In this document: positions 56,515-64,000 of the stretch, in pieces
How the letters are laid out: every line of letters begins with the position of its first letter
How positions within the stretch are numbered: position 1 is the first letter of the stretch
Origin: Gammaproteobacteria bacterium
GTDB taxonomy: Bacteria > Pseudomonadota > Gammaproteobacteria > JAJFKO01
DNA: 64,000 bases
Reading direction: 5' to 3'
NCBI GenBank assembly: GCA_028284465.1
Contig: JANQRR010000012.1
Location: forward strand, 1 to 64,000
Position numbers and translations under genes: made by a program
Notes under the pieces: model-generated
Databases searched by the model: none
Told to the model about the DNA's origin: nothing
Seen by the model: the letters and a program-made list of their open reading frames with translations, nothing else

Positions 56515-57336
56515 GTGGGCAAGATAATCGCAATCGCCAATCAAAAAGGCGGTGTTGGTAAAACCACAACAAGTATCAATTTAGCTGCATCACTTGTAGA
56601 ACATGATCGTCGTGTATTGTTAGTCGATCTTGATCCGCAAGGTAACGCAACCATGGGCAGTGGGGTTGATAAAAATGCTTTAACAACCAGTGCCAATGAT
56701 GTGTTATTAGGTGATTGTGACATTAATCAAGCGTTAGTTAGCACGCCTGCCGATTATGATTTAATCCCAAGTAATGGTGGTTTAACGGTTGCTGAAGTGC
56801 AATTATTACAATTACCACGGCGCGAATATCGCTTAAGTCAAGCGTTAGCGAAAGTTCGTGATGCGTATAATTTTATTATTATTGATGGGCCACCATCATT
56901 AAATATGTTGACGGTGAATGCTTTAGTTGCTGCAGATTCAGTATTAATTCCGATGCAGTGTGAATATTATGCGTTGGAAGGTTTAGCGGGCTTGATGAAT
57001 ACTATTGATGAAGTCAGACGCCGTTTAAATACCAAATTAACATTGGAAGGATTATTACGTACGATGTATGACGGGCGTAATCGCTTAACTATCGAAGTGT
57101 CACAACAATTAAACGAACATTTTGCTGATAAAGTATTTACTACGGTTATTCCGCGCAATGTGCGCTTAGCGGAAGCGCCAAGCCACGGCTTACCAGCAGT
57201 ATTATATGACAGGCGCTCGCAAGGTGCGGTGGCTTATCTTAATTTAGCGAAAGAAATTATTGAGCGACAACAACATGGGTTTGAACAACCAGAAAATATT
57301 GCAAATGCAGAGGAAACTATAACCGATGGCGATTAA
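56515..57336 (+). CDS. parA: Chromosome partitioning ATPase ParA (Soj)
   Basis: Deviant Walker A ATPase that moves ParB-parS complexes. MGKIIAIANQKGGVGKTTTSINLAA carries the KGGVGKTT motif at 11-18; DLDPQGNATMGSG and IDGPPSLNMLTVNAL follow. GTG start at 56515 with GAGGA 10 bp upstream. 273 residues. Overlaps parB by 11 bp. Confidence 0.96.
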   Translation: MGKIIAIANQKGGVGKTTTSINLAASLVEHDRRVLLVDLDPQGNATMGSGVDKNALTTSANDVLLGDCDINQALVSTPADYDLIPSNGGLTVAEVQLLQLPRREYRLSQALAKVRDAYNFIIIDGPPSLNMLTVNALVAADSVLIPMQCEYYALEGLAGLMNTIDEVRRRLNTKLTLEGLLRTMYDGRNRLTIEVSQQLNEHFADKVFTTVIPRNVRLAEAPSHGLPAVLYDRRSQGAVAYLNLAKEIIERQQHGFEQPENIANAEETITDGD

Positions 57337-58225
57337 AAAACGTGGTTTAGGTAAAAATAGCTTAGATGTATTACTTAGTAATAATTATATGTCAGTCGCT
57401 AATGCCGAAACGGAAAAAACTTTGAATGAATCGCAAGATAATGAAGACATGCGCTATTTGCCCGTTGAAATGATCAACAAAGGTCGTTATCAACCACGTC
57501 GACACATTGATCCAACGAGCATTGAAGAATTAGCAACTTCAATCCGGGCTCATGGTGTTATTCAACCGATTGTGGTGCGCGAGCTTAATAAAAATCATTA
57601 TGAATTAATCGCTGGCGAACGTCGTTGGCGCGCCTCGCAGCTTGCTGGGCTTGATACCATTCCTGCTATCGTGCGCAAATTACCGGATGAAGCAGCAATG
57701 GCAATTGGCTTAATCGAAAATATTCAGCGCGAAAACTTAAATCCGATTGAAGAAGCTAAAGCTCTCGCGCGATTAATCGATGAATTTGGTATGACCCAAC
57801 AACAATTAGCCGATGCGATCGGTAAATCGCGTTCGGCCATTACTAATTTATTACGCTTATTGAAACTTGAGCATGATGTTAGTCGGTTGTTAGAAAATGG
57901 TGACATCGAAGTTGGCCATGCTAAGGCATTATTAGCGCTTGAACACGCACAACAAAAACAAATCGCTAAAAAAATCATAGAACGTGAATTATCAGTAAGA
58001 GAAGCAGAAAAGTTAATTCGTCATTTAACGACTAGCAAACATGCTAGTGCAGCAACCACGTCCAATAAACCAGTTGATCCAGATGTGGTTAAGCTAGAAA
58101 ATGATATATCGGATCGTTTAGGTGCCAAAGTCCGCGTTAATCATCAGAGTAATGGCAAAGGCAAGTTAGTTATTCATTATAATAACTTAGATGAACTTGA
58201 TGGCATTCTTGATCATTTACGATAA
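57326..58225 (+). CDS. parB: Chromosome partitioning protein ParB (Spo0J)
   Basis: CTP-dependent clamp that loads at parS. 299 residues: RYQPRRHIDPTSIEELATSIRAHGVIQPIVVRE and ELIAGERRWRASQLAG (CTP-binding motif), IENIQRENLNPIEEA, the helix-turn-helix MTQQQLADAIGKSRSAITNLLRLL (about 157-180), and a C-terminal dimer domain after a short linker. Matching parS-like sites lie in recF (44679 and 45303). Confidence 0.96.
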   Translation: MAIKKRGLGKNSLDVLLSNNYMSVANAETEKTLNESQDNEDMRYLPVEMINKGRYQPRRHIDPTSIEELATSIRAHGVIQPIVVRELNKNHYELIAGERRWRASQLAGLDTIPAIVRKLPDEAAMAIGLIENIQRENLNPIEEAKALARLIDEFGMTQQQLADAIGKSRSAITNLLRLLKLEHDVSRLLENGDIEVGHAKALLALEHAQQKQIAKKIIERELSVREAEKLIRHLTTSKHASAATTSNKPVDPDVVKLENDISDRLGAKVRVNHQSNGKGKLVIHYNNLDELDGILDHLR

Positions 58226-58236
58226 AAGTACGCATT

Positions 58237-58455
58237 TTATTTGCGGCCTTTGCCTACTACCTCAAATTCTTTTATTATTGCTTTTGTTGATTTATCTCGA
58301 TCATAGTAATAGTCTTTTTTAGTTTGACCGGTTTTAGTCTTATAGGTAACAGTAGTAACTGCTTTTCCTGATCTTGGAGGAGTTTTAGAAGGAATTCCGC
58401 CAGAACCTCGCACCTTCTTTGCGCCTTTTTTTAGATGTTTTCTCGTTGTTGCCAT
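58237..58455 (-). CDS. Small basic protein of unknown function (72 residues)
   Basis: I do not recognise it. MATTRKHLKKGAKKVRGSGG, then SKTPPRSGKAVTTVTY and KTKTGQTKKDYYYDRDKS; about a quarter of residues are Lys or Arg. AGGAC lies 7 bp upstream of the ATG. It follows another tiny basic gene (58479-58637) by 23 bp on the same strand. Both share a basic start, a short Gly-Gly turn and a Ser/Thr-Pro element, so they may be paralogues. It is convergent with parB, 11 bp away. DNA or RNA binding is suggested only by charge. Confidence 0.6.
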   Translation of the reverse strand: MATTRKHLKKGAKKVRGSGGIPSKTPPRSGKAVTTVTYKTKTGQTKKDYYYDRDKSTKAIIKEFEVVGKGRK

Positions 58456-58478
58456 GTTTAATGTCCTTCACAGTTTCT

Positions 58479-58637
58479 TCACATTTCCCAAGGTGGGGGT
58501 GGTGGTTGTTTCATATCGGTTGGTGATTTGCGTCTGGATTTAGTTCTATCTTTTGATTTCAGGTTAGGTTTTGGGCTTCTGGTGCCAAATCCACCGGTTA
58601 TACCCTTTTTTTTCTTAATAACACGTCGTTTATTCAT
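58479..58637 (-). CDS. Small basic protein of unknown function (52 residues)
   Basis: ATG at 58637 with GTGGAG 9 bp upstream. The protein begins MNKRRVIKKKKGITGGFGTR, continues with SPKPNLKSKDRTKSRRKSPT, and ends in a proline run MKQPPPPPWEM. It is extremely basic in the first 40 residues, and the PPPPPW ending is unusual. Good ribosome site, same strand as the 72-residue gene just downstream, and similar composition support a two-gene unit. No known family is recognised. Confidence 0.5.
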   Translation of the reverse strand: MNKRRVIKKKKGITGGFGTRSPKPNLKSKDRTKSRRKSPTDMKQPPPPPWEM

Positions 58638-58894
58638 AATGGTCTACTCCACTTTTCATTTAATTTAAAGTTTAGCAAATGAAAATAAAAGGTCAAATTT
58701 AACGCACGAAGAGTTTAATCCTTATAAATCAATGGGTTATAATAGGTTAATTAATTTGTAGTGCTCATTCATGTTAACGGGGTTAGTGATAGAGTGATGA
58801 ATGCAGATTATTTTATTGAGATTATTAATTTTAGTGATATTTTTGCGAGATAAGAATATATGTTTTATCAATTTATTACTTTTTGGTGGTCAGT

Positions 58895-60088
58895 GTGAAA
58901 AACGAAAAACTATTATTTATTATTATCGTATTTATTGGTTCGCTGAGCCAAATAACGGCTGATCTTTATTTGCCATCATTGCCTGCTATTTTTCATGGAT
59001 TAAACACAAGTGTTCATGCAGTTCAATTAAGCATTTCAGTTTACATGTTAGGATTTGCATTATCACTTCTTGTTTATGGGCCAATCTCTGATGGTATTGG
59101 CCGGCACAAGCCATTGTTAGTGGGTATAAGTATTTGTTTATTAGGTGGGATCATCTGTGCAAGCGCGCAAACGATTGTTGCTTTAATTATTGGGCGATTG
59201 ATACAAGGACTTGGGGCAGGTGCATTAAAAGTTGTACCATCTTCCATGTTACGTGATTTATTTAGCGGTAATAAGTTAGTGAAATATATGTCATACACAG
59301 CGATAATAGGCGTTGGGTTTTTAGCGACAGGGCCATTGCTTGGTGGTTATATTCAACATTATCTTGGTTGGCGGGCTAATTTTTGGTTTTTAGTATTGTG
59401 TGCATTGCTTGCCTTACTTGCAGTGATATTTATTTTTCCTGAAACCAATAAACATTTGCATCCAGAAAATTTGCGCATACGCACGATTAAGCGTAATACC
59501 ATGACTTTAATAACAAATCCTATTTTTATTGGTTATAGCTTTGTGAGTTTGCTGACCTTTGGCGCCTTGCTTGCTTGGCTCACGGCCGGGCCTATTGTGT
59601 TACAAAACATTTTGGGTTTAACGCCAGTAGGCTTTGGTTGGGCGTATACACTAACGGGGATCGCTTTTGCAATTGGAGCGTTTATCAATAGCCGATATGT
59701 CTCTCATTTTGGTATAGAAAGCATGTTGCAATTGGGTTTGCTTGGTATTTTGATCGCGGGCTTATTGATGCTTGTGCTAAAGTTTTTAGGTTTTACTAAT
59801 GTTTTTGTTATCGTTGGGCCGGCGATGGTGCTTTTATTTGGCGCAAGCTTAGTATTTCCCAACACTTCTGCAGGTATTTTTCAGCCTTTCCCTAAGATTG
59901 CTGGTACGTTAGCCTCATTATTTTATACCATGCGAGTGCTTGGGGGTGCTATCGCTAGCAGTATCTTGGCACTATCTCATGATGTAAATCAAATCCCCAT
60001 GGCCATAGCGTTTATAGTGACGGCTTTAGCGGCATGGGTTATTTTCTATTTTTCAGTCATCAGAAAAAAAACTAGCCAAATTGATTAA
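58895..60088 (+). CDS. MFS multidrug exporter, Bcr/CflA family
   Basis: Twelve-helix proton antiporter. ITADLYLPSLPAI near the start and YGPISDGIGRHKPLLVGI (loop 2-3 motif) are Bcr/CflA signatures; RLIQGLGAGALKVVPSSMLRDLF follows. I place the start at GTG 58895 (MKNEKLLF); TTG 58883 is the other choice, and neither has a strong ribosome site. About 397 residues. The 240-bp gap before it holds a 20-nt sequence repeated at 44620 and nothing else I can name. Confidence 0.9.
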   Translation: MKNEKLLFIIIVFIGSLSQITADLYLPSLPAIFHGLNTSVHAVQLSISVYMLGFALSLLVYGPISDGIGRHKPLLVGISICLLGGIICASAQTIVALIIGRLIQGLGAGALKVVPSSMLRDLFSGNKLVKYMSYTAIIGVGFLATGPLLGGYIQHYLGWRANFWFLVLCALLALLAVIFIFPETNKHLHPENLRIRTIKRNTMTLITNPIFIGYSFVSLLTFGALLAWLTAGPIVLQNILGLTPVGFGWAYTLTGIAFAIGAFINSRYVSHFGIESMLQLGLLGILIAGLLMLVLKFLGFTNVFVIVGPAMVLLFGASLVFPNTSAGIFQPFPKIAGTLASLFYTMRVLGGAIASSILALSHDVNQIPMAIAFIVTALAAWVIFYFSVIRKKTSQID

Positions 60089-60161
60089 TAAAATAACTTG
60101 CTAGTCTAGGTGAATGTTTTGTATGATTGCAGCACTTCTATCTGACTTAAGGAAAAGCAAA

Positions 60162-60467
60162 ATGAAAAAGGTTTGTACTTTTATAGCCGCGTTACTGATG
60201 GTAAGTGTATTAACATCTTGTGCTGAAACACATACTCGAGAATCAACAGGCCAATACATTGATAGTGCTGCTATTACTACAAAAACGGAATTTGCTTTGA
60301 TGAAAGCTAAAGACGTACCTTCTCATGATATTCATGTCACTACGTTCAAAGACCGAGTGCAGCTTAGTGGTTTTGTCGATAATAAAGCACAGGTTAAACG
60401 TGCTGGAGAAATTGCCAAAAGCATTAAAGGTGTGAGAGTGGTGAAAAATGATTTATTGGTCAGATGA
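60162..60467 (+). CDS. BON-domain lipoprotein
   Basis: A 101-residue secreted lipoprotein. ATG 60162 has AAGGA 8 bp upstream; the earlier in-frame ATG (60114) lacks one. The signal peptide ends in the lipobox LTSC with Cys20. Residues 40-101 form one BON domain (TEFALMKAKDVPSHDIHVTTFKDRVQLSGFVDNKAQVKRAGEIAKSIKGV, in pieces), as in OsmY. Likely periplasmic and stress related by analogy. Confidence 0.9.
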   Translation: MKKVCTFIAALLMVSVLTSCAETHTRESTGQYIDSAAITTKTEFALMKAKDVPSHDIHVTTFKDRVQLSGFVDNKAQVKRAGEIAKSIKGVRVVKNDLLVR

Positions 60468-60483
60468 CGATAAGGCACAAATT

Positions 60484-60582
60484 TTGTAGTATAATACAAA
60501 ATACCACCTAAATAAATGTAGTATAGTGTAAATATGCTCGATAATTTGTTGGAAAAAACACTTTTTTTGTATTATACTACAA
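60484..60582. promoter_or_regulatory. Three operator-like copies upstream of the AAA/DUF4143 gene
   Basis: TTGTAGTATAATACAAAA (60484-60501) and TTTTGTATTATACTACAA (60565-60582) are perfect 18-bp inverted repeats of each other. A third, looser copy ATGTAGTATAGTGTAA is at 60516-60531. Each core (GTAxTATxATAC) is itself nearly palindromic and contains TATAAT-like sequence, so it could overlap promoters. The set ends 32 bp before the ATPase start at 60615. Confidence 0.65.
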
Positions 60583-60614
60583 TTATTAGGTAAAAATTTT
60601 GTGTCAGAATATAA

Positions 60615-61823
60615 ATGTTTGAATCTTTACGTCTTATCCAAAATCGTTTAATTGAAGATGTTGATACAACACACTATCGTTTTTTGTATCAACGTTTCAA
60701 TGTTGATAACAAATTAATTGGCTTGGTTGGCTCGCGAGGAGTTGGTAAAACCACTTTACTACTACAGTATCTTAAAAATCACCCAGATTTATTAAAAGAA
60801 TCATTTTATTTTTCTGCCGATCATATTTACTTTAGTTCAACAACGCTCTATGAGTTTGTTGAGGAACTTTATTTAACTGCAAATATTAAATTATTTTTTA
60901 TTGATGAAATTCACAAATATGCAAATTGGACGCAAGAATTGAAAAATTTATATGATGGTTTTCCTTCTATAAAGATAGTATTTTCAGGTAGCTCCAGCTT
61001 AGATCTTGTTAAAGGAGGTTATGACCTTTCAAGACGAGCCATATTGCATTATTTACCGGGTATGTCTTTTCGTGAATATCTAAATTTTACTGAAAACATG
61101 CAACTAAATACAATTTCATATGAGCAGTTACTAAATAATACTCATGATTTATATAATATTATTACGCGAGTAACAAAAATAAAAGGATTATTTCAGGATT
61201 ATTTAAAACAGGGTTATTATCCTTTTTCACTCGAAGATCCTTTGACATACGACCAACGATTGTTAAAGGTTATTGATAAAACAATATATGAAGATATTGC
61301 TAATTATTATAAGTTAAAAACTGAAAACTTATATTTATTTAAGAAAATTTTAATTTTTCTTGCGAGTATACCGCCGGGGAAAATTAATACCCATAGCCTT
61401 GCGAAGAATCTATCAGTGAACGATAGAACAATCACTAATTATTTAGTAATCCTACAAGAAACAGGTTTAATTCAAATGATTTATCCCTATGAAGGTGGTA
61501 ATGTTAGCTTGCGCAAACCACAGAAAATTTTTCTAAATAATACAAATCTTCAATACGTTTTGAGTGTAAATTTTGGCAAGGCCATTGAAATCGGGACAAT
61601 TAGAGAATTATTGTTTTTGCAAATGTTAATTGGAGCAGGCAATCAAGTCTATTTTAGCCAAAAAGGAGATTATCGAATTAATAAAACAATATTTGAAATT
61701 GGTGGCGCTAATAAAACACGCAAACAAGTTAAAGGTGATAAAACAGCTATTCTAGTTAAAGATGAGTTGGTTGGCATAAGCAATAAAGTTATTCCATTGA
61801 TTTATTTTGGTTTTTTATATTAA
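60615..61823 (+). CDS. AAA ATPase with DUF4143 domain
   Basis: A 402-residue protein: Walker A GLVGSRGVGKTTLL (about 36-49), Walker B IKLFFIDEIHKYANW (about 92-106), then GSSSLDL sensor-like segment, and a C-terminal part (about 220-402) with a winged helix (SLAKNLSVNDRTITNYLVILQETGLI) and the DUF4143 nuclease-like remnant. Such ATPases are widespread, often horizontally acquired, and functionally unclear. The start has no good ribosome site. The DNA is more AT-rich than its neighbours. Three operator-like copies precede it. Confidence 0.85.
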   Translation: MFESLRLIQNRLIEDVDTTHYRFLYQRFNVDNKLIGLVGSRGVGKTTLLLQYLKNHPDLLKESFYFSADHIYFSSTTLYEFVEELYLTANIKLFFIDEIHKYANWTQELKNLYDGFPSIKIVFSGSSSLDLVKGGYDLSRRAILHYLPGMSFREYLNFTENMQLNTISYEQLLNNTHDLYNIITRVTKIKGLFQDYLKQGYYPFSLEDPLTYDQRLLKVIDKTIYEDIANYYKLKTENLYLFKKILIFLASIPPGKINTHSLAKNLSVNDRTITNYLVILQETGLIQMIYPYEGGNVSLRKPQKIFLNNTNLQYVLSVNFGKAIEIGTIRELLFLQMLIGAGNQVYFSQKGDYRINKTIFEIGGANKTRKQVKGDKTAILVKDELVGISNKVIPLIYFGFLY

Positions 61824-61839
61824 GTAATTTTTTTATATT

Positions 61840-63393
61840 TTACTTAATTAATCCATGGCGAACGAGAAATTGATGAGCTACGGCAGTTGGTAACAGTTTG
61901 TGTTCATCAACTTGATAATTCATGTTACGCATTTCCTTCGCGGAAATTTTACCAGCAAGTTCTGCTAATACTTTGCCAATCTCAGGGTGGGCTTTTAAAG
62001 TTTGTTCACGCACTAACGGCGCTGCATAATATGGCGGAAATAAATGTTTATCGTCTTGTAATACGACTAAATGATAAACTGGAATACGACCGTCGGTGGT
62101 ATACACTGAAGCAACGTTAATTTGTTTATCAGCGATAGCTTTATACATCAACCCTAAATCCATTTCTTTGATGGCTTTGAAATGTAGGCCATATACTCTG
62201 ATTAATCCCGGTAAACCATCAGGGCGACCGATAAATTCTGGTGCAGCGCCTATGATCAATTGATTTTGAATGGGCACTAAAGAGCTTATCGTATAAGTAT
62301 TATATTGTTTAGCAAAAGCTTGCCGAACAGCTAACGCTTGGGTGTTGTTAAAACCAAAAGGTTGCAACCAAATGATGTGATATTTTTGTTGGTAAGCTTG
62401 TTTGACAATATCGTAAACTTGATCAGCAGGCGCAGCAGAATATTTTTTATTAAGGATGATTAAATAAGCGGTGCCAGTATATTCAGGATAAATGTCAACT
62501 TCACCTTTTGTCATTGCTTGAGTTACGATAGCAGTAGTGCCTAAATTAAATTTCTTAATGATATGTAAATTAGTTTTAGCTTGTAATAATTGGGTGATAA
62601 TTTCACTTAAAATAAATTGTTCAGTAAATTTTTTGCTAGCAATAACCACTGTATTTTTGCGACTTTGTTGCCATTCATAAATGAAGCTGCCAATCAGAAT
62701 AACAACAAAGGCACTGACAATAATAATAAAGATTTTGTGTTTTTTCTGTTTGCCACGATGAGCTTTAAGCGTCGATAGCGAATGTTCAATATGGCCAATA
62801 ATATAATCTAGGATTAATGCCATTGCAGCTGCAGGAATTGCACCTAGCATCACCAAACGAGTATTATTTAATGCTAAGCCTTGATTAATAAAATCACCTA
62901 AACCACCGGCGCCAATAAAAGCGGCTAAAGTTGCAATACCAACACTAATTGCTGTGGCAATCCGCACCCCAGAAATGATAGTTGGTAATGCTAAGGGTAA
63001 CTCCACCATACATAAGCGTTGAGCACCAGTAAAACCTAAGCCTTTTGCTGCTTCAATTGTTTCTGCAGGCACGCCTTTTATCCCAGTATAGGTATTGCGA
63101 ACGACGGGCAATAATGCATATAACGTTAATGCTAAAATCGCCGGTTTTGCACCAATGCCAAGTAGAGGTAAGAAAAACGTTAGTAAAGCTAGGCTTGGAA
63201 TCGTTTGTAAGGTATTAGCAACACCTAGTACGGGCGCTTTTAATGATCTGATCCGTGAAATTAAAATACCTAAAGGCAAGCCAACGATAATAGCAAATAA
63301 CATTGAAATGCCGACCAAATAACTTTGTTGATAAACTTTTTGGCCAAGCTCAGGCAAACGATCAATAATAAATTGCCATAATGATTGGTTCAT
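61840..63393 (-). CDS. Osmoprotectant ABC transporter permease fused to substrate-binding protein (OpuC/ProWX type)
   Basis: 517 residues in two parts. Residues 1-215 form a permease with the EAA-like loop ETIEAAKGLGFTGAQRLCMVELPLALP. After a membrane helix (about 222-242) comes a periplasmic QAT-family binding domain (about 250-517): VVIASKKFTEQFILSEIITQLLQ, GEVDIYPEYTGTAYL and VYTTDGRI are its signatures. The ligand is likely choline, glycine betaine or a related compound. Overlaps the ATPase gene by 4 bp. Confidence 0.92.
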   Translation of the reverse strand: MNQSLWQFIIDRLPELGQKVYQQSYLVGISMLFAIIVGLPLGILISRIRSLKAPVLGVANTLQTIPSLALLTFFLPLLGIGAKPAILALTLYALLPVVRNTYTGIKGVPAETIEAAKGLGFTGAQRLCMVELPLALPTIISGVRIATAISVGIATLAAFIGAGGLGDFINQGLALNNTRLVMLGAIPAAAMALILDYIIGHIEHSLSTLKAHRGKQKKHKIFIIIVSAFVVILIGSFIYEWQQSRKNTVVIASKKFTEQFILSEIITQLLQAKTNLHIIKKFNLGTTAIVTQAMTKGEVDIYPEYTGTAYLIILNKKYSAAPADQVYDIVKQAYQQKYHIIWLQPFGFNNTQALAVRQAFAKQYNTYTISSLVPIQNQLIIGAAPEFIGRPDGLPGLIRVYGLHFKAIKEMDLGLMYKAIADKQINVASVYTTDGRIPVYHLVVLQDDKHLFPPYYAAPLVREQTLKAHPEIGKVLAELAGKISAKEMRNMNYQVDEHKLLPTAVAHQFLVRHGLIK

Positions 63394-64000
63394 GAAAAGT
63401 GATCCACTAAATTAGTACATTGATCAGCAGTTTTTGCAAATAATTCTTCAACAAATGGTGTTGCTGGTTGTGATATGATTTCATGCTTAGTGCCAATTTG
63501 TTGTAATTCGCCTTTATGCATTACCGCGATGCGATCGCCTAAGCGCAATGCTTCAAAAATATCGTGAGTGACAAATACAATGGTTTTACCTAATTCTTTT
63601 TTTAATCGCAGCACTTCACCTTGTAAATCATCACGGGTAATCGCGTCTAACGCGCCGAAAGGTTCATCCATTAATAAATATTCAGGATCAGCTGCTAAAG
63701 CTCGAGCAACGCCAACTCGTTGTTGTTGGCCACCGGATAATTCATCTGGGTAACGTTTAGCAAAATCTTGCGGATTTAAATTAACAAGTGTTAACAGTTC
63801 ATGAGCGCGTTTGAGGCGATTGTTGGGTTTTTGGCGTAATAATCGTAGTACTATTGCAACATTATCTTCAATCGACATATGAGGGAATAAACCCACACCT
63901 TGAAATACATAACCAATGGATCGACGTAATTTAACGGGATTAAACTCATTAATATCGCGACCATCAATTTCAATTGTGCCGCCGCTGATCTTAATCAAAC
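63390..64000 (-). CDS. Osmoprotectant ABC transporter ATPase (partial, OpuCA/ProV type)
   Basis: The last 203 or so residues; the Walker A loop lies beyond the right window edge. Q-loop GYVFQGVGLFPHMS, signature LSGGQQQRVGVARALAADP, Walker B YLLMDEPFGALD and the H-loop FVTHDIFEAL are present. It lacks the C-terminal CBS domains found in larger ProV-type ATPases. Pairs with the fused permease-binding protein gene that follows, overlapping by 4 bp. Confidence 0.92.
   Translation of the reverse strand, partial: LIKISGGTIEIDGRDINEFNPVKLRRSIGYVFQGVGLFPHMSIEDNVAIVLRLLRQKPNNRLKRAHELLTLVNLNPQDFAKRYPDELSGGQQQRVGVARALAADPEYLLMDEPFGALDAITRDDLQGEVLRLKKELGKTIVFVTHDIFEALRLGDRIAVMHKGELQQIGTKHEIISQPATPFVEELFAKTADQCTNLVDHFS

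Overview
The window looks like the replication-origin region of an AT-rich gammaproteobacterial chromosome. Gene content fits the Legionellales/Coxiella side of the class: an ankyrin-repeat protein, large unrecognised membrane proteins, a Rickettsia-type isocitrate dehydrogenase, a PilT ATPase, short palindromic repeats, and otherwise standard gammaproteobacterial housekeeping genes. The genus cannot be fixed from sequence alone. No rRNA operon, prophage, transposase or CRISPR array is visible; one tRNA (Gln, UUG) is present.

Layout. 1-7.2 kb: disulfide isomerase tail and dsbD, aroQ, accB-accC-prmA, fis with its own strong promoter and terminator, tRNA-Gln, prs. 7.2-11.2 kb: sixA, an unrecognised Asn/Pro-rich protein, and the ftsY-ftsE-ftsX operon. 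11.4-17.4 kb: a DUF502 protein, a 653-residue membrane protein of unknown function, a lone VgrG-like protein and a lone HlyD-type adaptor. 17.5-19.9 kb: a four-gene bufferin-type (bufA-bufB-bufC-doxX) copper/metal RiPP operon. 19.9-26.2 kb: CDF metal exporter, parC, and an ABC importer with a doubled permease. 26.3-35.2 kb: antiporter, mutM, and a long leftward operon yggS-proC-yggT-murF-icd-coaD-ferredoxin, divergent from pilT. 35.2-39.1 kb: a broken hicB, a PhzF protein and an ankyrin effector candidate. 39.1-44.5 kb: pckA, algH-ruvX, an outer-membrane barrel, dsbB, an HD hydrolase.

44.6-58.2 kb is the conserved origin core: recF-dnaN-dnaA leftward, rpmH-rnpA-yidD-yidC-(tauE)-mnmE rightward, then a 550-bp very AT-rich gap with DnaA boxes that I read as oriC, then mnmG-rsmG-parA-parB. 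Two parS-like palindromes lie inside recF, so parA, parB, parS and oriC all fall within about 14 kb. 58.2-64 kb: a pair of tiny basic proteins, an MFS exporter, a BON lipoprotein, an AAA/DUF4143 ATPase preceded by three copies of a 16-18 bp operator-like sequence, and an OpuC-type osmoprotectant ABC transporter cut by the window edge.

The accessory signals most worth follow-up are the bufferin operon, the orphan VgrG beside the unknown membrane protein, the family of 97-bp palindromic repeats (two copies in opposite orientation, one 27-bp tandem expansion, one copy that truncates hicB), the second inverted-repeat family that has a short copy between dnaA and rpmH, and the pair of basic micro-proteins next to parB.
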